A stretch of 64,000 bases of DNA from Colivivens sp963626085 (GTDB taxonomy: Bacteria > Bacteroidota > Bacteroidia > Bacteroidales > Bacteroidaceae). Position numbers and translations under genes: made by a program. How positions within the stretch are numbered: the stretch's first letter is position 1; each line of letters opens with the position of its first letter. Positions 36,052 through 44,622 of the stretch are shown one piece after another. The stretch is taken from the NCBI GenBank assembly GCA_963626085.1, contig CAVFVJ010000003.1:1-64000 (forward strand). Reading direction: 5' to 3'. The notes under the pieces were generated by a model. That model saw nothing but the letters and a program-made list of their open reading frames with translations. It searched no databases and was not told where the DNA came from.

Positions 36052-37563
36052 ATGCCACAGAGCCAGGTCCAGATAGAGCAGCAGGTAGAGAGGCAGTTGC
36101 AGAAACTGACCCCTCAGCAACTGATGGTGGCAAAACTGGTAGAGCTGCCTATGGTGGAACTGGAGGACAGGATAAAGACCGAGCTTTACGACAATGTGGC
36201 TCTCGAAGAGGGTCACGGTGACAGTGGGGCAGACGAAGGTACTTATGAAGAGGACGGTCATGACGACCGTGGAGCGGACTCTGCAGACGATGGACTGTCT
36301 GATGACAGTCCTCAGGCGGATGATGGTGGAGGAGAGTACGGAGAGGATGACATACCCGTATATACCCCTTCATCTGGACGCACGGCAGAGGAGGAGATTC
36401 CTATCGGTGACACCAAGTCCTTCATCGAGGATTTAAAGCGGCAGATATATGACTATAACCTGTCCGACAAGCAACAGGAACTGGTGGAGTACCTCATCGG
36501 GACACTCGACGACCGCGGTTTCATCGACCGCTCACTGCAGGGTATCTCCGATGACTTGCTCTTCAACTTCGATATAGATGCCAGCGTGGCAGAACTGGAG
36601 GAGGCATTGGGGGTACTGCAGAGCTTCGACCCCCCGGGAATCGGGGCACGCAACCTTAGAGAGTGTCTGCTCCTGCAGATCGATAGGAAACTGTCTGACG
36701 TGACCGACACTGGTGTCAAAACCCTTCTCCTGCTGGAACATGACATCGTGGACAAGCATCTTGGACAGGTGCAGAGAAATATGGAAGGGGAGATAGCCGA
36801 TGAGTTGGGACAGCAGCTGGAGGAGGTACACCGTGCGATAGAAGGGATTACGAGACTGAACCCGCACCCGGGACTGGCGTTGAGCGAGTCATCGGAAGAC
36901 AGGGCGCAGACTGTCATCCCTGATTTCATCATAGAGACCACACCCGACGGTGAGATTAGTGTAGAACTGAACTGCGGTGAAATCCCTGAACTGAGGGTGT
37001 CACCCGAGTACGAGGCGCAGCTCAAGGACTACCAAAGGACTGCTGGCAAGATGAGCAAGTCCAAGCGGCAGGCTTTCGAGTACATGCGGCAGAAGGTGGA
37101 AGGGGCGAGGATGTTCGTCGACTCCGTCCGCCAGCGTCAGCACACGCTCTACATCACCATGAAGGCTATCGTCAGTTTCCAGCGTGACTTCATGCTGACA
37201 CAAGACGAGTCACGGCTCTTGCCGATGCGTCTGGTGGACGTGGCTGAGCGCACCCATCTCGACATCTCTACAGTGTCGCGTGTGCGTAAGAGCAAGTATG
37301 CATTGGTCGATGGGCAACTCTATCCACTCGATTTCTTCTTCCTGCGAGCCCGTACCAATGCCGACGGTGAGGCTCTCGAACACAAGGAGATAAAAGAGCG
37401 GATACGTGAACTCATCGATGCTGAGGACAAGCGCAAACCGCTGTCCGACCAGAAGATAGTGGAGCTGTTGATGCAGTCCCACTTCAATATAAGCCGCCGT
37501 ACGGTAGCCAAATACCGCAGTGAGATGGGTATACTGCCTACAATTGAAAGGAAGGTATTATGA
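36052..37563 (+). CDS. rpoN: RNA polymerase sigma-54 factor
   Basis: 503 residues. Region I is Gln-rich (QQVERQLQKLTPQQLM), region II is a long acidic linker (about 55-120), and region III carries the core-binding part, a helix-turn-helix (THLDISTVSRVRKSKYAL near 400) and the RpoN box SRRTVAKYR near residue 483. It directs transcription from -24/-12 promoters with AAA activators. Its start is next to the peptidase stop and it overlaps the following gene by 4 bp, so it is within the trx operon. Confidence 0.95.
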   Translation: MPQSQVQIEQQVERQLQKLTPQQLMVAKLVELPMVELEDRIKTELYDNVALEEGHGDSGADEGTYEEDGHDDRGADSADDGLSDDSPQADDGGGEYGEDDIPVYTPSSGRTAEEEIPIGDTKSFIEDLKRQIYDYNLSDKQQELVEYLIGTLDDRGFIDRSLQGISDDLLFNFDIDASVAELEEALGVLQSFDPPGIGARNLRECLLLQIDRKLSDVTDTGVKTLLLLEHDIVDKHLGQVQRNMEGEIADELGQQLEEVHRAIEGITRLNPHPGLALSESSEDRAQTVIPDFIIETTPDGEISVELNCGEIPELRVSPEYEAQLKDYQRTAGKMSKSKRQAFEYMRQKVEGARMFVDSVRQRQHTLYITMKAIVSFQRDFMLTQDESRLLPMRLVDVAERTHLDISTVSRVRKSKYALVDGQLYPLDFFFLRARTNADGEALEHKEIKERIRELIDAEDKRKPLSDQKIVELLMQSHFNISRRTVAKYRSEMGILPTIERKVL

Positions 37564-38183
37564 ACGCAAAGTCCTTCATCCGCTTCGCTAACATCTATTC
37601 GGCTGTGTTCTCACCGTTCTACGCTCCCTTGTGGGCATTCATATGGCTCTTCCTCTTCAGTTACCTGAGGATGTGGCCGTGGCAGTACAAGGTGTTCATA
37701 CTGGTCATAGTATGCGTGTTCACCATATTGTTGCCCACACTCACGATAGACCTGTTCAGGCGACTTAACCGCTGGTCGAACTGGCAACTGAGTCACCGCA
37801 AACACCGTCACCTCCCATATCTGGTGACCATCGCTTGTTACGTGGCTTGCGAGTGGCTGTTCATCCAGATGAACACTGCACTTTTCATGCGCGGTATGAT
37901 ACTGGCGACACTCGTGGCAGGTGTCGGATGCGCCATCGTCAATATATGGTGGAAGGTGAGTACTCACATGGCAGGGATGGGTGGACTGTTCGGTACGGTC
38001 ATATCGTTCAGTTACCTTTTTTACTTCAACCCCATAATTCCCATGTGCTGCTTGCTCCTGCTGTCGGGAGTGATGGGCACGAGTCGCATGATACTGCGCC
38101 AGCACACCTTGTCGCAGGTCATCGTGGGCTTCCTCATAGGAGCGTTCAGTGCCATGACCTTTATCCTGATAGCCTGGATATGA
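37560..38183 (+). CDS. PAP2-like membrane protein
   Basis: 207 residues with about six transmembrane helices. It retains parts of the PAP2 phosphatase layout (KHRHLPYLV, STHMAGMGG, SRMILRQHTLSQVIVGFLIG), with SRMIL...QH...Q as a degenerate form of SRV-x5-H-x3-D. The catalytic Asp appears replaced by Gln, so activity is doubtful. Coupled to rpoN by a 4-bp overlap. Confidence 0.75.
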   Translation: MNAKSFIRFANIYSAVFSPFYAPLWAFIWLFLFSYLRMWPWQYKVFILVIVCVFTILLPTLTIDLFRRLNRWSNWQLSHRKHRHLPYLVTIACYVACEWLFIQMNTALFMRGMILATLVAGVGCAIVNIWWKVSTHMAGMGGLFGTVISFSYLFYFNPIIPMCCLLLLSGVMGTSRMILRQHTLSQVIVGFLIGAFSAMTFILIAWI

Positions 38184-38235
38184 GGTGACAAGACATTTAA
38201 GTATTACAAAACAATAAACAAAAACGAGACAAAAA

Positions 38236-38643
38236 ATGAATCCAGTAGTATCTATTATCATGGGCAGTCAGTCCGACATGCCTGTGATGGAAAAGGCTTC
38301 CAACTACCTTCAGGAGCAGAACATCCCTTTCGAGGTCAATGTGATGTCGGCACACCGCAATCCGGAGGGGGTAGCTGAGTTTGCTAAGGGAGCGAAGGAC
38401 AGAGGAATCAAGGTTATTATCGCAGGAGCTGGCATGGCAGCTGCGTTGCCAGGAGTGATTGCAGCCTATACCACACTTCCAGTGATTGGTGTGCCAATCA
38501 AGTCGGGTGCGCTTCAGGGCATGGACGCTCTCCTCGCCATTGTTCAGATGCCGCCGGGCGTGCCTGTAGCCACCATGGCCATCGACGGAGCCAAGAATGC
38601 GGCTGTGTTCGCACAGAAGATATTGAACCTCGCATCCCACTGA
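38236..38643 (+). CDS. purE: N5-carboxyaminoimidazole ribonucleotide mutase, short form
   Basis: 135 residues. It interconverts N5-CAIR and CAIR in purine synthesis. The nucleotide-binding GSQSDMPVM, SAHRNPE, AGAGMAAALPGV and PVIGVPIKSGALQGMDALL segments are all present. Most class I PurE proteins have 160-170 residues; this one ends after VFAQKILNLASH and lacks the usual last helices. The frame is otherwise intact, so the gene may still work. It follows the PAP2-like gene by about 50 bp. Confidence 0.92.
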   Translation: MNPVVSIIMGSQSDMPVMEKASNYLQEQNIPFEVNVMSAHRNPEGVAEFAKGAKDRGIKVIIAGAGMAAALPGVIAAYTTLPVIGVPIKSGALQGMDALLAIVQMPPGVPVATMAIDGAKNAAVFAQKILNLASH

Positions 38644-38662
38644 ACCCATATACGTCACAGAC

Positions 38663-39808
38663 ATGAGGCGCAAGACAGTTGAAGTATGGGTGGGCGATGT
38701 CCCGATGGGAGGCGACAATCCCATAAGGGTACAGTCCATGTGTACCACGTCCACTATGGACACGGAGGGCTGTATTGCCCAAATCAAGCGTATAGTGAAT
38801 GCTGGAGGCGAGTATGTGCGTCTCACGACGCAGGGCATACGTGAGGCGGAGAACCTTAGGAACATCAAGGAAGGACTGCTGCGTGACGGTTACACAGTCC
38901 CCATCATAGCGGACGTGCATTTCAATGCCAAGGTGGCTGACGTGGCTGCCCTGTATGCCGAAGGGGTGCGCATCAACCCAGGCAATTATGTTGATCCGGC
39001 GCGCAAGTTCCTCCAACTCGACTATTCAGACGAGGAGTATGCCAACGAGCTGAAGAAGATTGATGAGCGGTTCGTTCCCTTCCTTAATATATGTAAGGAG
39101 CACCACACCGCCATAAGGATTGGGGTCAATCACGGTTCACTTTCCGACCGTATCATGAGTCGTTACGGTGACACTCCCGAGGGTATGGTGGAGAGTTGTA
39201 TGGAGTTCCTCCGTATCTGTGTGCGTGAGGATTTCATGAACGTGGTCATATCCATCAAGGCAAGCAACACCGCGGTCATGGTGACCACGGTACGTCTGCT
39301 GGTGCGCACGATGGACGCTGAAGACATGCATTTCCCCATACACCTCGGTGTGACCGAGGCAGGTGAGGGTGAGGACGGACGACTGAAGAGTGCGGTGGGC
39401 ATCGGCTCGCTCTTGCTTGACGGTATCGGTGACACCATACGTGTAAGTCTGAGCGAGGAACCAGAGAATGAGATTCCTGTCGCCTACGGTATCCTTCAGG
39501 CGGCACGTGCCCGTATCACACGAAATGAATATATCAGTTGCCCGGGATGCGGACGCACACTGTACAACCTGCAGGAGACGATAGCCCGGATAAAGGCTGC
39601 AACCAGTCATATGAACGGACTGAAGATAGCCATCATGGGCTGCATTGTCAACGGTCCGGGAGAGATGGCTGATGCGGACTATGGTTATGTGGGGGCAGGT
39701 GTTGGTAAGGTGAGTCTCTATAGACGTAAGGAGTGCGTTGAGAAGAACATCCCCGAGCAGGATGCGGTGGAACACCTCCTGCAGCTCATAGAGAGCGACA
39801 GGATATAA
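38663..39808 (+). CDS. ispG: (E)-4-hydroxy-3-methylbut-2-enyl-diphosphate synthase, compact form
   Basis: 381 residues. Seventh enzyme of the MEP isoprenoid pathway, reducing MEcPP to HMBPP with a 4Fe-4S cluster. TIM-barrel part has PIRVQSM, PIIADVHFN and GVRINPGN; the cluster domain has CPGCG, MGCIVNGPGE and ADADYGYVG. Many Bacteroidota and plant enzymes are about 600 residues with a central extra domain; here the barrel connects directly to the cluster domain (ENEIPVAYGIL...EYISCPGCG), as in Escherichia coli, while the sequence around the cluster is Bacteroidota-like. Confidence 0.93.
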   Translation: MRRKTVEVWVGDVPMGGDNPIRVQSMCTTSTMDTEGCIAQIKRIVNAGGEYVRLTTQGIREAENLRNIKEGLLRDGYTVPIIADVHFNAKVADVAALYAEGVRINPGNYVDPARKFLQLDYSDEEYANELKKIDERFVPFLNICKEHHTAIRIGVNHGSLSDRIMSRYGDTPEGMVESCMEFLRICVREDFMNVVISIKASNTAVMVTTVRLLVRTMDAEDMHFPIHLGVTEAGEGEDGRLKSAVGIGSLLLDGIGDTIRVSLSEEPENEIPVAYGILQAARARITRNEYISCPGCGRTLYNLQETIARIKAATSHMNGLKIAIMGCIVNGPGEMADADYGYVGAGVGKVSLYRRKECVEKNIPEQDAVEHLLQLIESDRI

Positions 39809-39887
39809 AAACGCAAGTACGTGCGATGCTCGATGCAAGTCCTTTCATCATATTCCACAAACAATAACGTTTATACTAGAAACGAGA

Positions 39888-39928
39888 ATGTCCAGCCTTG
39901 GATGACAAACTGTCATCAGGCTGGACAT
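39888..39928. terminator. Terminator after ispG
   Basis: Arms ATGTCCAGCCT (39888-39898) and AGGCTGGACAT (39918-39928), with an inner GATGAC/GTCATC stem, followed by CTTATTATTT. It closes the trx to ispG series. Confidence 0.75.
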
Positions 39929-40012
39929 CTTATTATTTCCAATGAGCCTTCTGTGCTTTGGGTTATGGAGCACCTAAAGACCCAAGTTTAAGAGATGCAC
40001 ATTATGTGTATC

Positions 40013-40789
40013 TTATTTTTCTGCGACTGGCCGAATAGCGTATCCTCCGAAACGATCGGCTTTGCTATCAGTGTTGAAACCGTTTTCGATATAAAGGTCA
40101 AAGGCAGCGCAATTATATGATGAATCGAGTGAAGTGGACCAATAGCATCCGTAGAGTCTCGTGCCGCTGATATTATCCCCGTTGTAAAAGCCTACAGCTG
40201 GCATAAATATCGAATTGCCGTTCTTAGTACTGATGACCTTATAGCCTTCTACCTCAGAACCTGATGAGTTTGTCTGTCTTGTCCAAGTCCATGTGCAGTT
40301 GTTGTTGTCAAGAAGTTCAGCAAACTCGTTAACAGTAGGCATACGGCATGAGTCACCCCAGTTAACGTAGGCTGCATCGTCTTCCTTATCGAGAACAGTT
40401 TTGCCATCGGTAGAGTTATACTTGGTTAAATTGTCTTCTGAGGTACCATACTTGTAGGTCTCCCATGTATATCTAGACTTGGAGGTAGTCTCACCCCACG
40501 CAAAATACTTTCCATAGTCTGCAGCTGACTCTGCGTCGATATTTGTTTCAGCCCAAAGCAGACCGCTTGGTAAACCGAGGTCCACGAACTTGTGGCCGTT
40601 GATAATTTTGCCGTCTTTAGGATCCTCTTCCTGTGTATAGAAAGTAACGGAGTCCACTTCTGTTGTGGTATACTCCACTACGCTGCCGTCGGTCTTGTAA
40701 ACCTTCATCTTGTTGGTTGTCTGAGCCGAAACGGTTGTGAACTGTGCAGCGAAAAGCACGCTGCACAAAAGGGTAAATATCTTTCGCAT
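40013..40789 (-). CDS. Secreted protein with Fibrobacter-type FISUMP-like domain
   Basis: 258 residues with a signal peptide (about 1-22). A short N-terminal module (MKVYKTDGSVVEYTTTEVDSVTFY) is common in exported Bacteroidota proteins. The main part has GHKFVDLGLPSGLLWAETNID, YFAWGE, CRMPTVNEFAELL and GGYAIRPV, which is the 'major paralogous domain' pattern of many secreted proteins in this phylum. Its biochemical role is unknown. It is next to another secreted protein on the same strand, 31 bp downstream of its stop. Confidence 0.75.
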   Translation of the reverse strand: MRKIFTLLCSVLFAAQFTTVSAQTTNKMKVYKTDGSVVEYTTTEVDSVTFYTQEEDPKDGKIINGHKFVDLGLPSGLLWAETNIDAESAADYGKYFAWGETTSKSRYTWETYKYGTSEDNLTKYNSTDGKTVLDKEDDAAYVNWGDSCRMPTVNEFAELLDNNNCTWTWTRQTNSSGSEVEGYKVISTKNGNSIFMPAVGFYNGDNISGTRLYGCYWSTSLDSSYNCAAFDLYIENGFNTDSKADRFGGYAIRPVAEK

Positions 40790-40820
40790 AATCTGTATGT
40801 GTTTTGTTTGATTTTGTTGG

Positions 40821-41309
40821 TTACTTCTTTATCACTTTGAAACTTACGCCACCCTCGGTGCTAACGACGTAGACACCAGCACTGGCAGATGAAAGGTCAA
40901 CACTAACGTTGCCCTGTGAGTCTGCTGCAGCAGACGCAACGGCTGCACCGCTGACGGAAACGACACGGATGCGCTCCCCGGCTTTCATGCCACTTACGGA
41001 AACAGCACCACTTGCATAGCTGAACAGAGGATTGGAGACAGCACCGTCAGCATCAACACGCTTGATGGCAGTCGTGATGTCATCCTCGAAGTAGTAACGC
41101 TTGACAGCGGAGAATTCGTAACTGGCACTCTCTTGGTCAGCAGCTGACACGGTGATTCCTGTGGATGTCATCGTAATCTTCGGTGTAGCCGAGAATGCGA
41201 AACTTGCCTTGGTGCCGTCCGCAAAAAGGAACGTCACGCCCGGCGTTGCCGCCCATGCTGACGAACTGAACGCCAAGAGGGCAAGGCATAAAGAGTAGAG
41301 TTTCTTCAT
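40821..41309 (-). CDS. Secreted protein ending in a type IX-like sorting tail
   Basis: 162 residues from the ATG at 41309 (signal MKKLYSLCLALLAFSSSAWA). The middle has a small beta-rich module (VTFLFADGTKASFAF). The C-terminal 70 residues (VSVSGMKAGERIRVVSVSGAAV...DLSSASAGVYVVSTEGGVSFKVIKK) fit the type A C-terminal sorting pattern: a G-rich strand, GVYVV, and a terminal Lys-Lys. It may be a type IX cargo or a surface adaptor. A dozen codons upstream of the chosen ATG were not accepted, because they lack a signal. Confidence 0.75.
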   Translation of the reverse strand: MKKLYSLCLALLAFSSSAWAATPGVTFLFADGTKASFAFSATPKITMTSTGITVSAADQESASYEFSAVKRYYFEDDITTAIKRVDADGAVSNPLFSYASGAVSVSGMKAGERIRVVSVSGAAVASAAADSQGNVSVDLSSASAGVYVVSTEGGVSFKVIKK

Positions 41310-41495
41310 AGATTTACACATTATTGAGTTGATAAACAAGTGTCTGCTTTTCGCAAGCAAGACAATTTTGCAACTGCAAAGATGCACATAAAAACCATGC
41401 CCCAACAAACCATGCGGACATTTATGCTCGGAACGAAGTGTTTTTTTTGATTTGAATCAACTATATGAAACGAGAACACGCAAATATTGCATGGT

Positions 41496-41568
41496 GATTA
41501 GTAGGTGACGTGTCCCACGTCACATCTAATTATTAGCAGTGCAGTGGGACACTGCACCTACTAATAAT
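41496..41568 (-). repeat. Two-hairpin palindromic element, copy 2 (reverse orientation)
   Basis: Perfect 11-bp terminal inverted repeats ATTAGTAGGTG (41497-41507) and CACCTACTAAT (41555-41565). Hairpins GTGACGTG-TCC-CACGTCAC (41505-41523) and GTGCAGTG-GGA-CACTGCAC (41539-41557). Its reverse complement aligns along its length with copy 1 at 33932. Confidence 0.88.
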
Positions 41569-41583
41569 ACTTACACAAAAGAA

Positions 41584-41610
41584 GGCAGACCCGATTCACT
41601 CGGGTCTGCC
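41584..41610 (-). terminator. Terminator of groES-groEL
   Basis: Perfect 11-bp arms GGCAGACCCGA (41584-41594) and TCGGGTCTGCC (41600-41610), 23 bp past the groEL stop. On the minus strand it is followed by TTCTTTTGTG. Confidence 0.8.
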
Positions 41611-41632
41611 TCTTGTGTTATGACGTTTCTGT

Positions 41633-43264
41633 TTACATCATGCCGCCCATGCCCTGGCCACCGCCCATAGGCATCTCTGGCTTCTCTTCCTTCTTGTCGC
41701 AGATGACACACTCGGTGGTGAGCAACATACCAGCGATAGACGCTGCGTTCTCAAGAGCCACACGTGTCACCTTGGCTGGGTCGATGATACCGCTCTCACG
41801 GAGGTTCTCATAGACATCCTTACGGGCGTTGTATCCGAAGTCACCCTTGCCGTTGCGTACCTTGTCTACCACTACGCTGCTTTCCATTCCGGCATTCTCC
41901 ACAATCTGACGGAGAGGCTCCTCGATGGCACGGCGTATGATGGCGATACCAGTGTCCTCGTCTGCGTTGTCGCCCTTGAGGTCCTTGATGGAGTCGATGG
42001 CACGGATGAGAGCCACACCACCACCGACAACAGTACCTTCCTCGATGGCTGCACGAGTAGCACAGAGTGCATCGTCCACACGGTCTTTCTTCTCCTTCAT
42101 CTCAACCTCGGATGCGGCACCCACGTAGAGTACAGCTACACCACCTGAGAGCTTAGCCAGACGCTCCTGCAACTTCTCCTTATCGTAGTCTGAAGTGCTG
42201 TTCTTAATCTCGTTCTTTATCTGGTTGACACGGTCCTGGATATTGTTCTTCTCGCCCTTGCCGCCCACGATAGTGGTGTTGTCCTTGCTGATAGTTACCT
42301 TCTCAGCACTTCCAAGCATCTCCACAGTAGCCTGTTCGAGCTTGAGACCCTTCTCTTCGCTGATTACCACACCGCCAGTGAGGACTGCTATATCCTCAAG
42401 CATAGCCTTACGACGGTCACCGAAGCCTGGAGCTTTGACAGCACAAATCTTCAACTGACTGCGCAGACGGTTGACTACGAGGGTAGTCAGAGCGTCACTG
42501 TCCACATCCTCTGCAATCACGAGCAGTGGTCTGCCAGTCTGGACAGCCGGTTCCAGAATCGGGAGGAACTCCTTGATGTTGGATATCTTCTTGTCGTAGA
42601 TAAGGATGAGAGGTGTGTCCATCACACATTCCATCTTCTCAGTGTCGGTCACGAAGTAAGGAGAGAGGTAACCTCTGTCGAACTGCATACCCTCAACCAC
42701 ACTGATGGTAGTGTCACGCGACTTAGCCTCCTCGATGGTGATGACACCGTCCTTGCTTACCTTCTTCATGGCGTCGGCAATCAACTTACCGATCTCCTGG
42801 TCGTTGTTGGCACTGACAGTAGCAACCTGCTCAATCTTGTCGTAGTTGTCGTTCACCTGCTCGCTCTGAGCCTTGATGTTTTCAACAACCTTTGCCACAG
42901 CCTTGTCCATACCACGCTTCAAGTCCATCGGGTTAGCACCTGCAGCCACGTTCTTCAGACCTGCATTGCATATAGCCTGTGCCAGTACGGTAGCAGTGGT
43001 TGTTCCGTCGCCCGCATCGTCACCAGTCTTGCTTGCAACACTCTTTACGAGTTGTGCGCCAGTGTTCTGGAAAGCATCGTCCAGTTCAATCTCCTTTGCC
43101 ACAGTAACACCATCCTTGGTGATCTGTGGAGCTCCGAACTTCTTCTCTATGATGACGTTGCGTCCCTTAGGACCGAGAGTCACCTTCACTGCGTTTGCCA
43201 GTGTGTCGACACCCTTCTTGAGCTCCTTGCGAGCGTCTATGTCAAATTTCAATTCCTTAGCCAT
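41633..43264 (-). CDS. groEL: Chaperonin GroEL
   Basis: 543 residues. ATP-dependent folding chamber with GroES. Motifs: KVTLGPKGRNV, AGDGTTTATVLAQAI, the apical and equatorial domain sequences (EEIEL..., KAPGFGDRRKAML), and the flexible GGM-rich tail (PMGGGQGMGGMM). It lies 29 bp after groES. Confidence 0.98.
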   Translation of the reverse strand: MAKELKFDIDARKELKKGVDTLANAVKVTLGPKGRNVIIEKKFGAPQITKDGVTVAKEIELDDAFQNTGAQLVKSVASKTGDDAGDGTTTATVLAQAICNAGLKNVAAGANPMDLKRGMDKAVAKVVENIKAQSEQVNDNYDKIEQVATVSANNDQEIGKLIADAMKKVSKDGVITIEEAKSRDTTISVVEGMQFDRGYLSPYFVTDTEKMECVMDTPLILIYDKKISNIKEFLPILEPAVQTGRPLLVIAEDVDSDALTTLVVNRLRSQLKICAVKAPGFGDRRKAMLEDIAVLTGGVVISEEKGLKLEQATVEMLGSAEKVTISKDNTTIVGGKGEKNNIQDRVNQIKNEIKNSTSDYDKEKLQERLAKLSGGVAVLYVGAASEVEMKEKKDRVDDALCATRAAIEEGTVVGGGVALIRAIDSIKDLKGDNADEDTGIAIIRRAIEEPLRQIVENAGMESSVVVDKVRNGKGDFGYNARKDVYENLRESGIIDPAKVTRVALENAASIAGMLLTTECVICDKKEEKPEMPMGGGQGMGGMM

Positions 43265-43293
43265 AATTCTTTACTGTTTTTAATTTGTTAGAC

Positions 43294-43566
43294 TTAACCG
43301 AGAACTGCGACAACGTCAGATTGGCGCATGATAAGATATTTGGTTCCTTCATACTCGACCTCAGTGCCAGCATACTTGCCGTAGAGAACCTGGTCGCCTA
43401 CCTTCAATACCATCTCCTCGTCCTTTGTGCCGTTTCCTACAGCCACAACCTCGCCCTGGAGTGGTTTTTCCTTTGCTGTGTCCGGGATGATGATACCGCC
43501 GACAGTCTTGGTCTCTGCAGGTGCGGGTACTATCAATACCCTGTCTGCTAATGGTTTAATCTTCAT
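43294..43566 (-). CDS. groES: Co-chaperonin GroES
   Basis: 90 residues: MKIKPLADRVLIVPAPAETKTVGGIIIPD, mobile loop included, and VLYGKYAGTEVEYEG. Heptameric lid of GroEL. First gene of the operon. Confidence 0.98.
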   Translation of the reverse strand: MKIKPLADRVLIVPAPAETKTVGGIIIPDTAKEKPLQGEVVAVGNGTKDEEMVLKVGDQVLYGKYAGTEVEYEGTKYLIMRQSDVVAVLG

Positions 43567-43731
43567 AATGCTTTCTGTTTATATTGTTATTCTTATGTTT
43601 ATGCGAGTATTGTACTCACTTAGGTGAGGTACAAACCACATGCCAACCCCACGATGCTGACACCCTATATGTTGATTTGTGACAGTTTGTCATGACTGAT
43701 TCGGATAATTGTCGTAATTTTGTATCCGGAT
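43567..43731. promoter_or_regulatory. groES upstream region and prmC promoter
   Basis: No TAnnTTTG box faces groES. Two overlapping short palindromes, GAGTATTGTACTC (43605-43617) and CTCACTTAGGTGAG (43615-43628), could be a regulator site for this heat-shock operon; the CIRCE sequence is absent. On the plus strand TAATTTTG (43715-43722) is nine bases before the prmC ATG, implying a very short leader. Confidence 0.4.
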
Positions 43732-44622
43732 ATGGGAAAACTGTTTCATGACATAAACGTGAGGCTCACCGACATCTATGCGAGGGAGGAAGCTCAGGCC
43801 GTGGCGTTGCTGCTGCTGGAGAAGACCACCGGACTGTGCCGTGCGGACGTGCTCATGGGGAAGGACGACGGGTTGCTGGAGGAGACGAGGCTCATGCTTC
43901 GTCCTCTGGTGGAACGTCTGCTCCAGCATGAACCTGTACAGTACGTGATGGGTGAGGCAGACTTCTGTGGAATGTCGTTGAAGGTCACTCCCTCTGTGCT
44001 TGTACCACGGCAGGAGACGGAAGAGTTGGTGGATGTGGTGATGAGTCTCATGGAACATTATATTGGAGGACAGGATGAGGGACAGGGTGATGTACAACGT
44101 GACGCTGTCCATCTGCTCGACATAGGAACTGGCAGTGGCTGCATCGCCCTTGCACTGAAGAAGCGGTTGCCTCGTGCGGAGGTGACAGCGGTGGACAAAT
44201 CGGCAGAGGCATTGGAGGTGGCGAAGGAGAATGCCGTGAGAGTACATGCGGATGTGGACTTCCATTTGGAGGACATCCTTACCGCACAGCCTCATTCTGG
44301 GGAGTATGACGCAATCGTTTCCAATCCCCCTTATGTGTGCGACAGGGAGAAGACGGAGATGGACACCAATGTGTTGGACTTCGAGCCCCATACCGCCTTG
44401 TTCGTTCCCAACGACCGTCCTCTCCTGTTCTATGACAGGATTATATGGTACGCACAGAGTGCGCTCAAAGTAGGGGGACTGCTTGCTTTCGAGGTCAACA
44501 GACTCTATGGGGCTGACGTGGCGCAGGCGATGACCGGTGGAGGGTTCACTGGGGTGACGGTGAGGAAGGACATGTATGGCAACGACAGGATAGTGACAGG
44601 ATGGAGACAAGGAAAGAGATGA
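43732..44622 (+). CDS. prmC: Peptide chain release factor N5-glutamine methyltransferase
   Basis: 296 residues from the ATG at 43732 (an in-frame TTG four codons earlier is possible). N-terminal helical domain, VPRQETEELVD, SAM-binding LDIGTGSGCIALALKK and the catalytic NPPYV. It methylates the Gln of the GGQ motif in RF1 and RF2. First of a run of compact housekeeping genes; recX overlaps its end. Confidence 0.95.
   Translation: MGKLFHDINVRLTDIYAREEAQAVALLLLEKTTGLCRADVLMGKDDGLLEETRLMLRPLVERLLQHEPVQYVMGEADFCGMSLKVTPSVLVPRQETEELVDVVMSLMEHYIGGQDEGQGDVQRDAVHLLDIGTGSGCIALALKKRLPRAEVTAVDKSAEALEVAKENAVRVHADVDFHLEDILTAQPHSGEYDAIVSNPPYVCDREKTEMDTNVLDFEPHTALFVPNDRPLLFYDRIIWYAQSALKVGGLLAFEVNRLYGADVAQAMTGGGFTGVTVRKDMYGNDRIVTGWRQGKR

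Larger units (their letters stand above)
41310..41632. other. Intergenic region, two-hairpin element and groEL terminator
   Basis: No gene seen. Contains copy 2 of the palindromic element and the terminator of groEL; near 41374 is a near-consensus CATCTTTG on the minus strand that may serve the secreted gene. Confidence 0.6.

Noticed and set aside
43567..43731. CIRCE operator before groES
   Set aside because: The nine-base CIRCE arms are not present; only short unrelated palindromes are.
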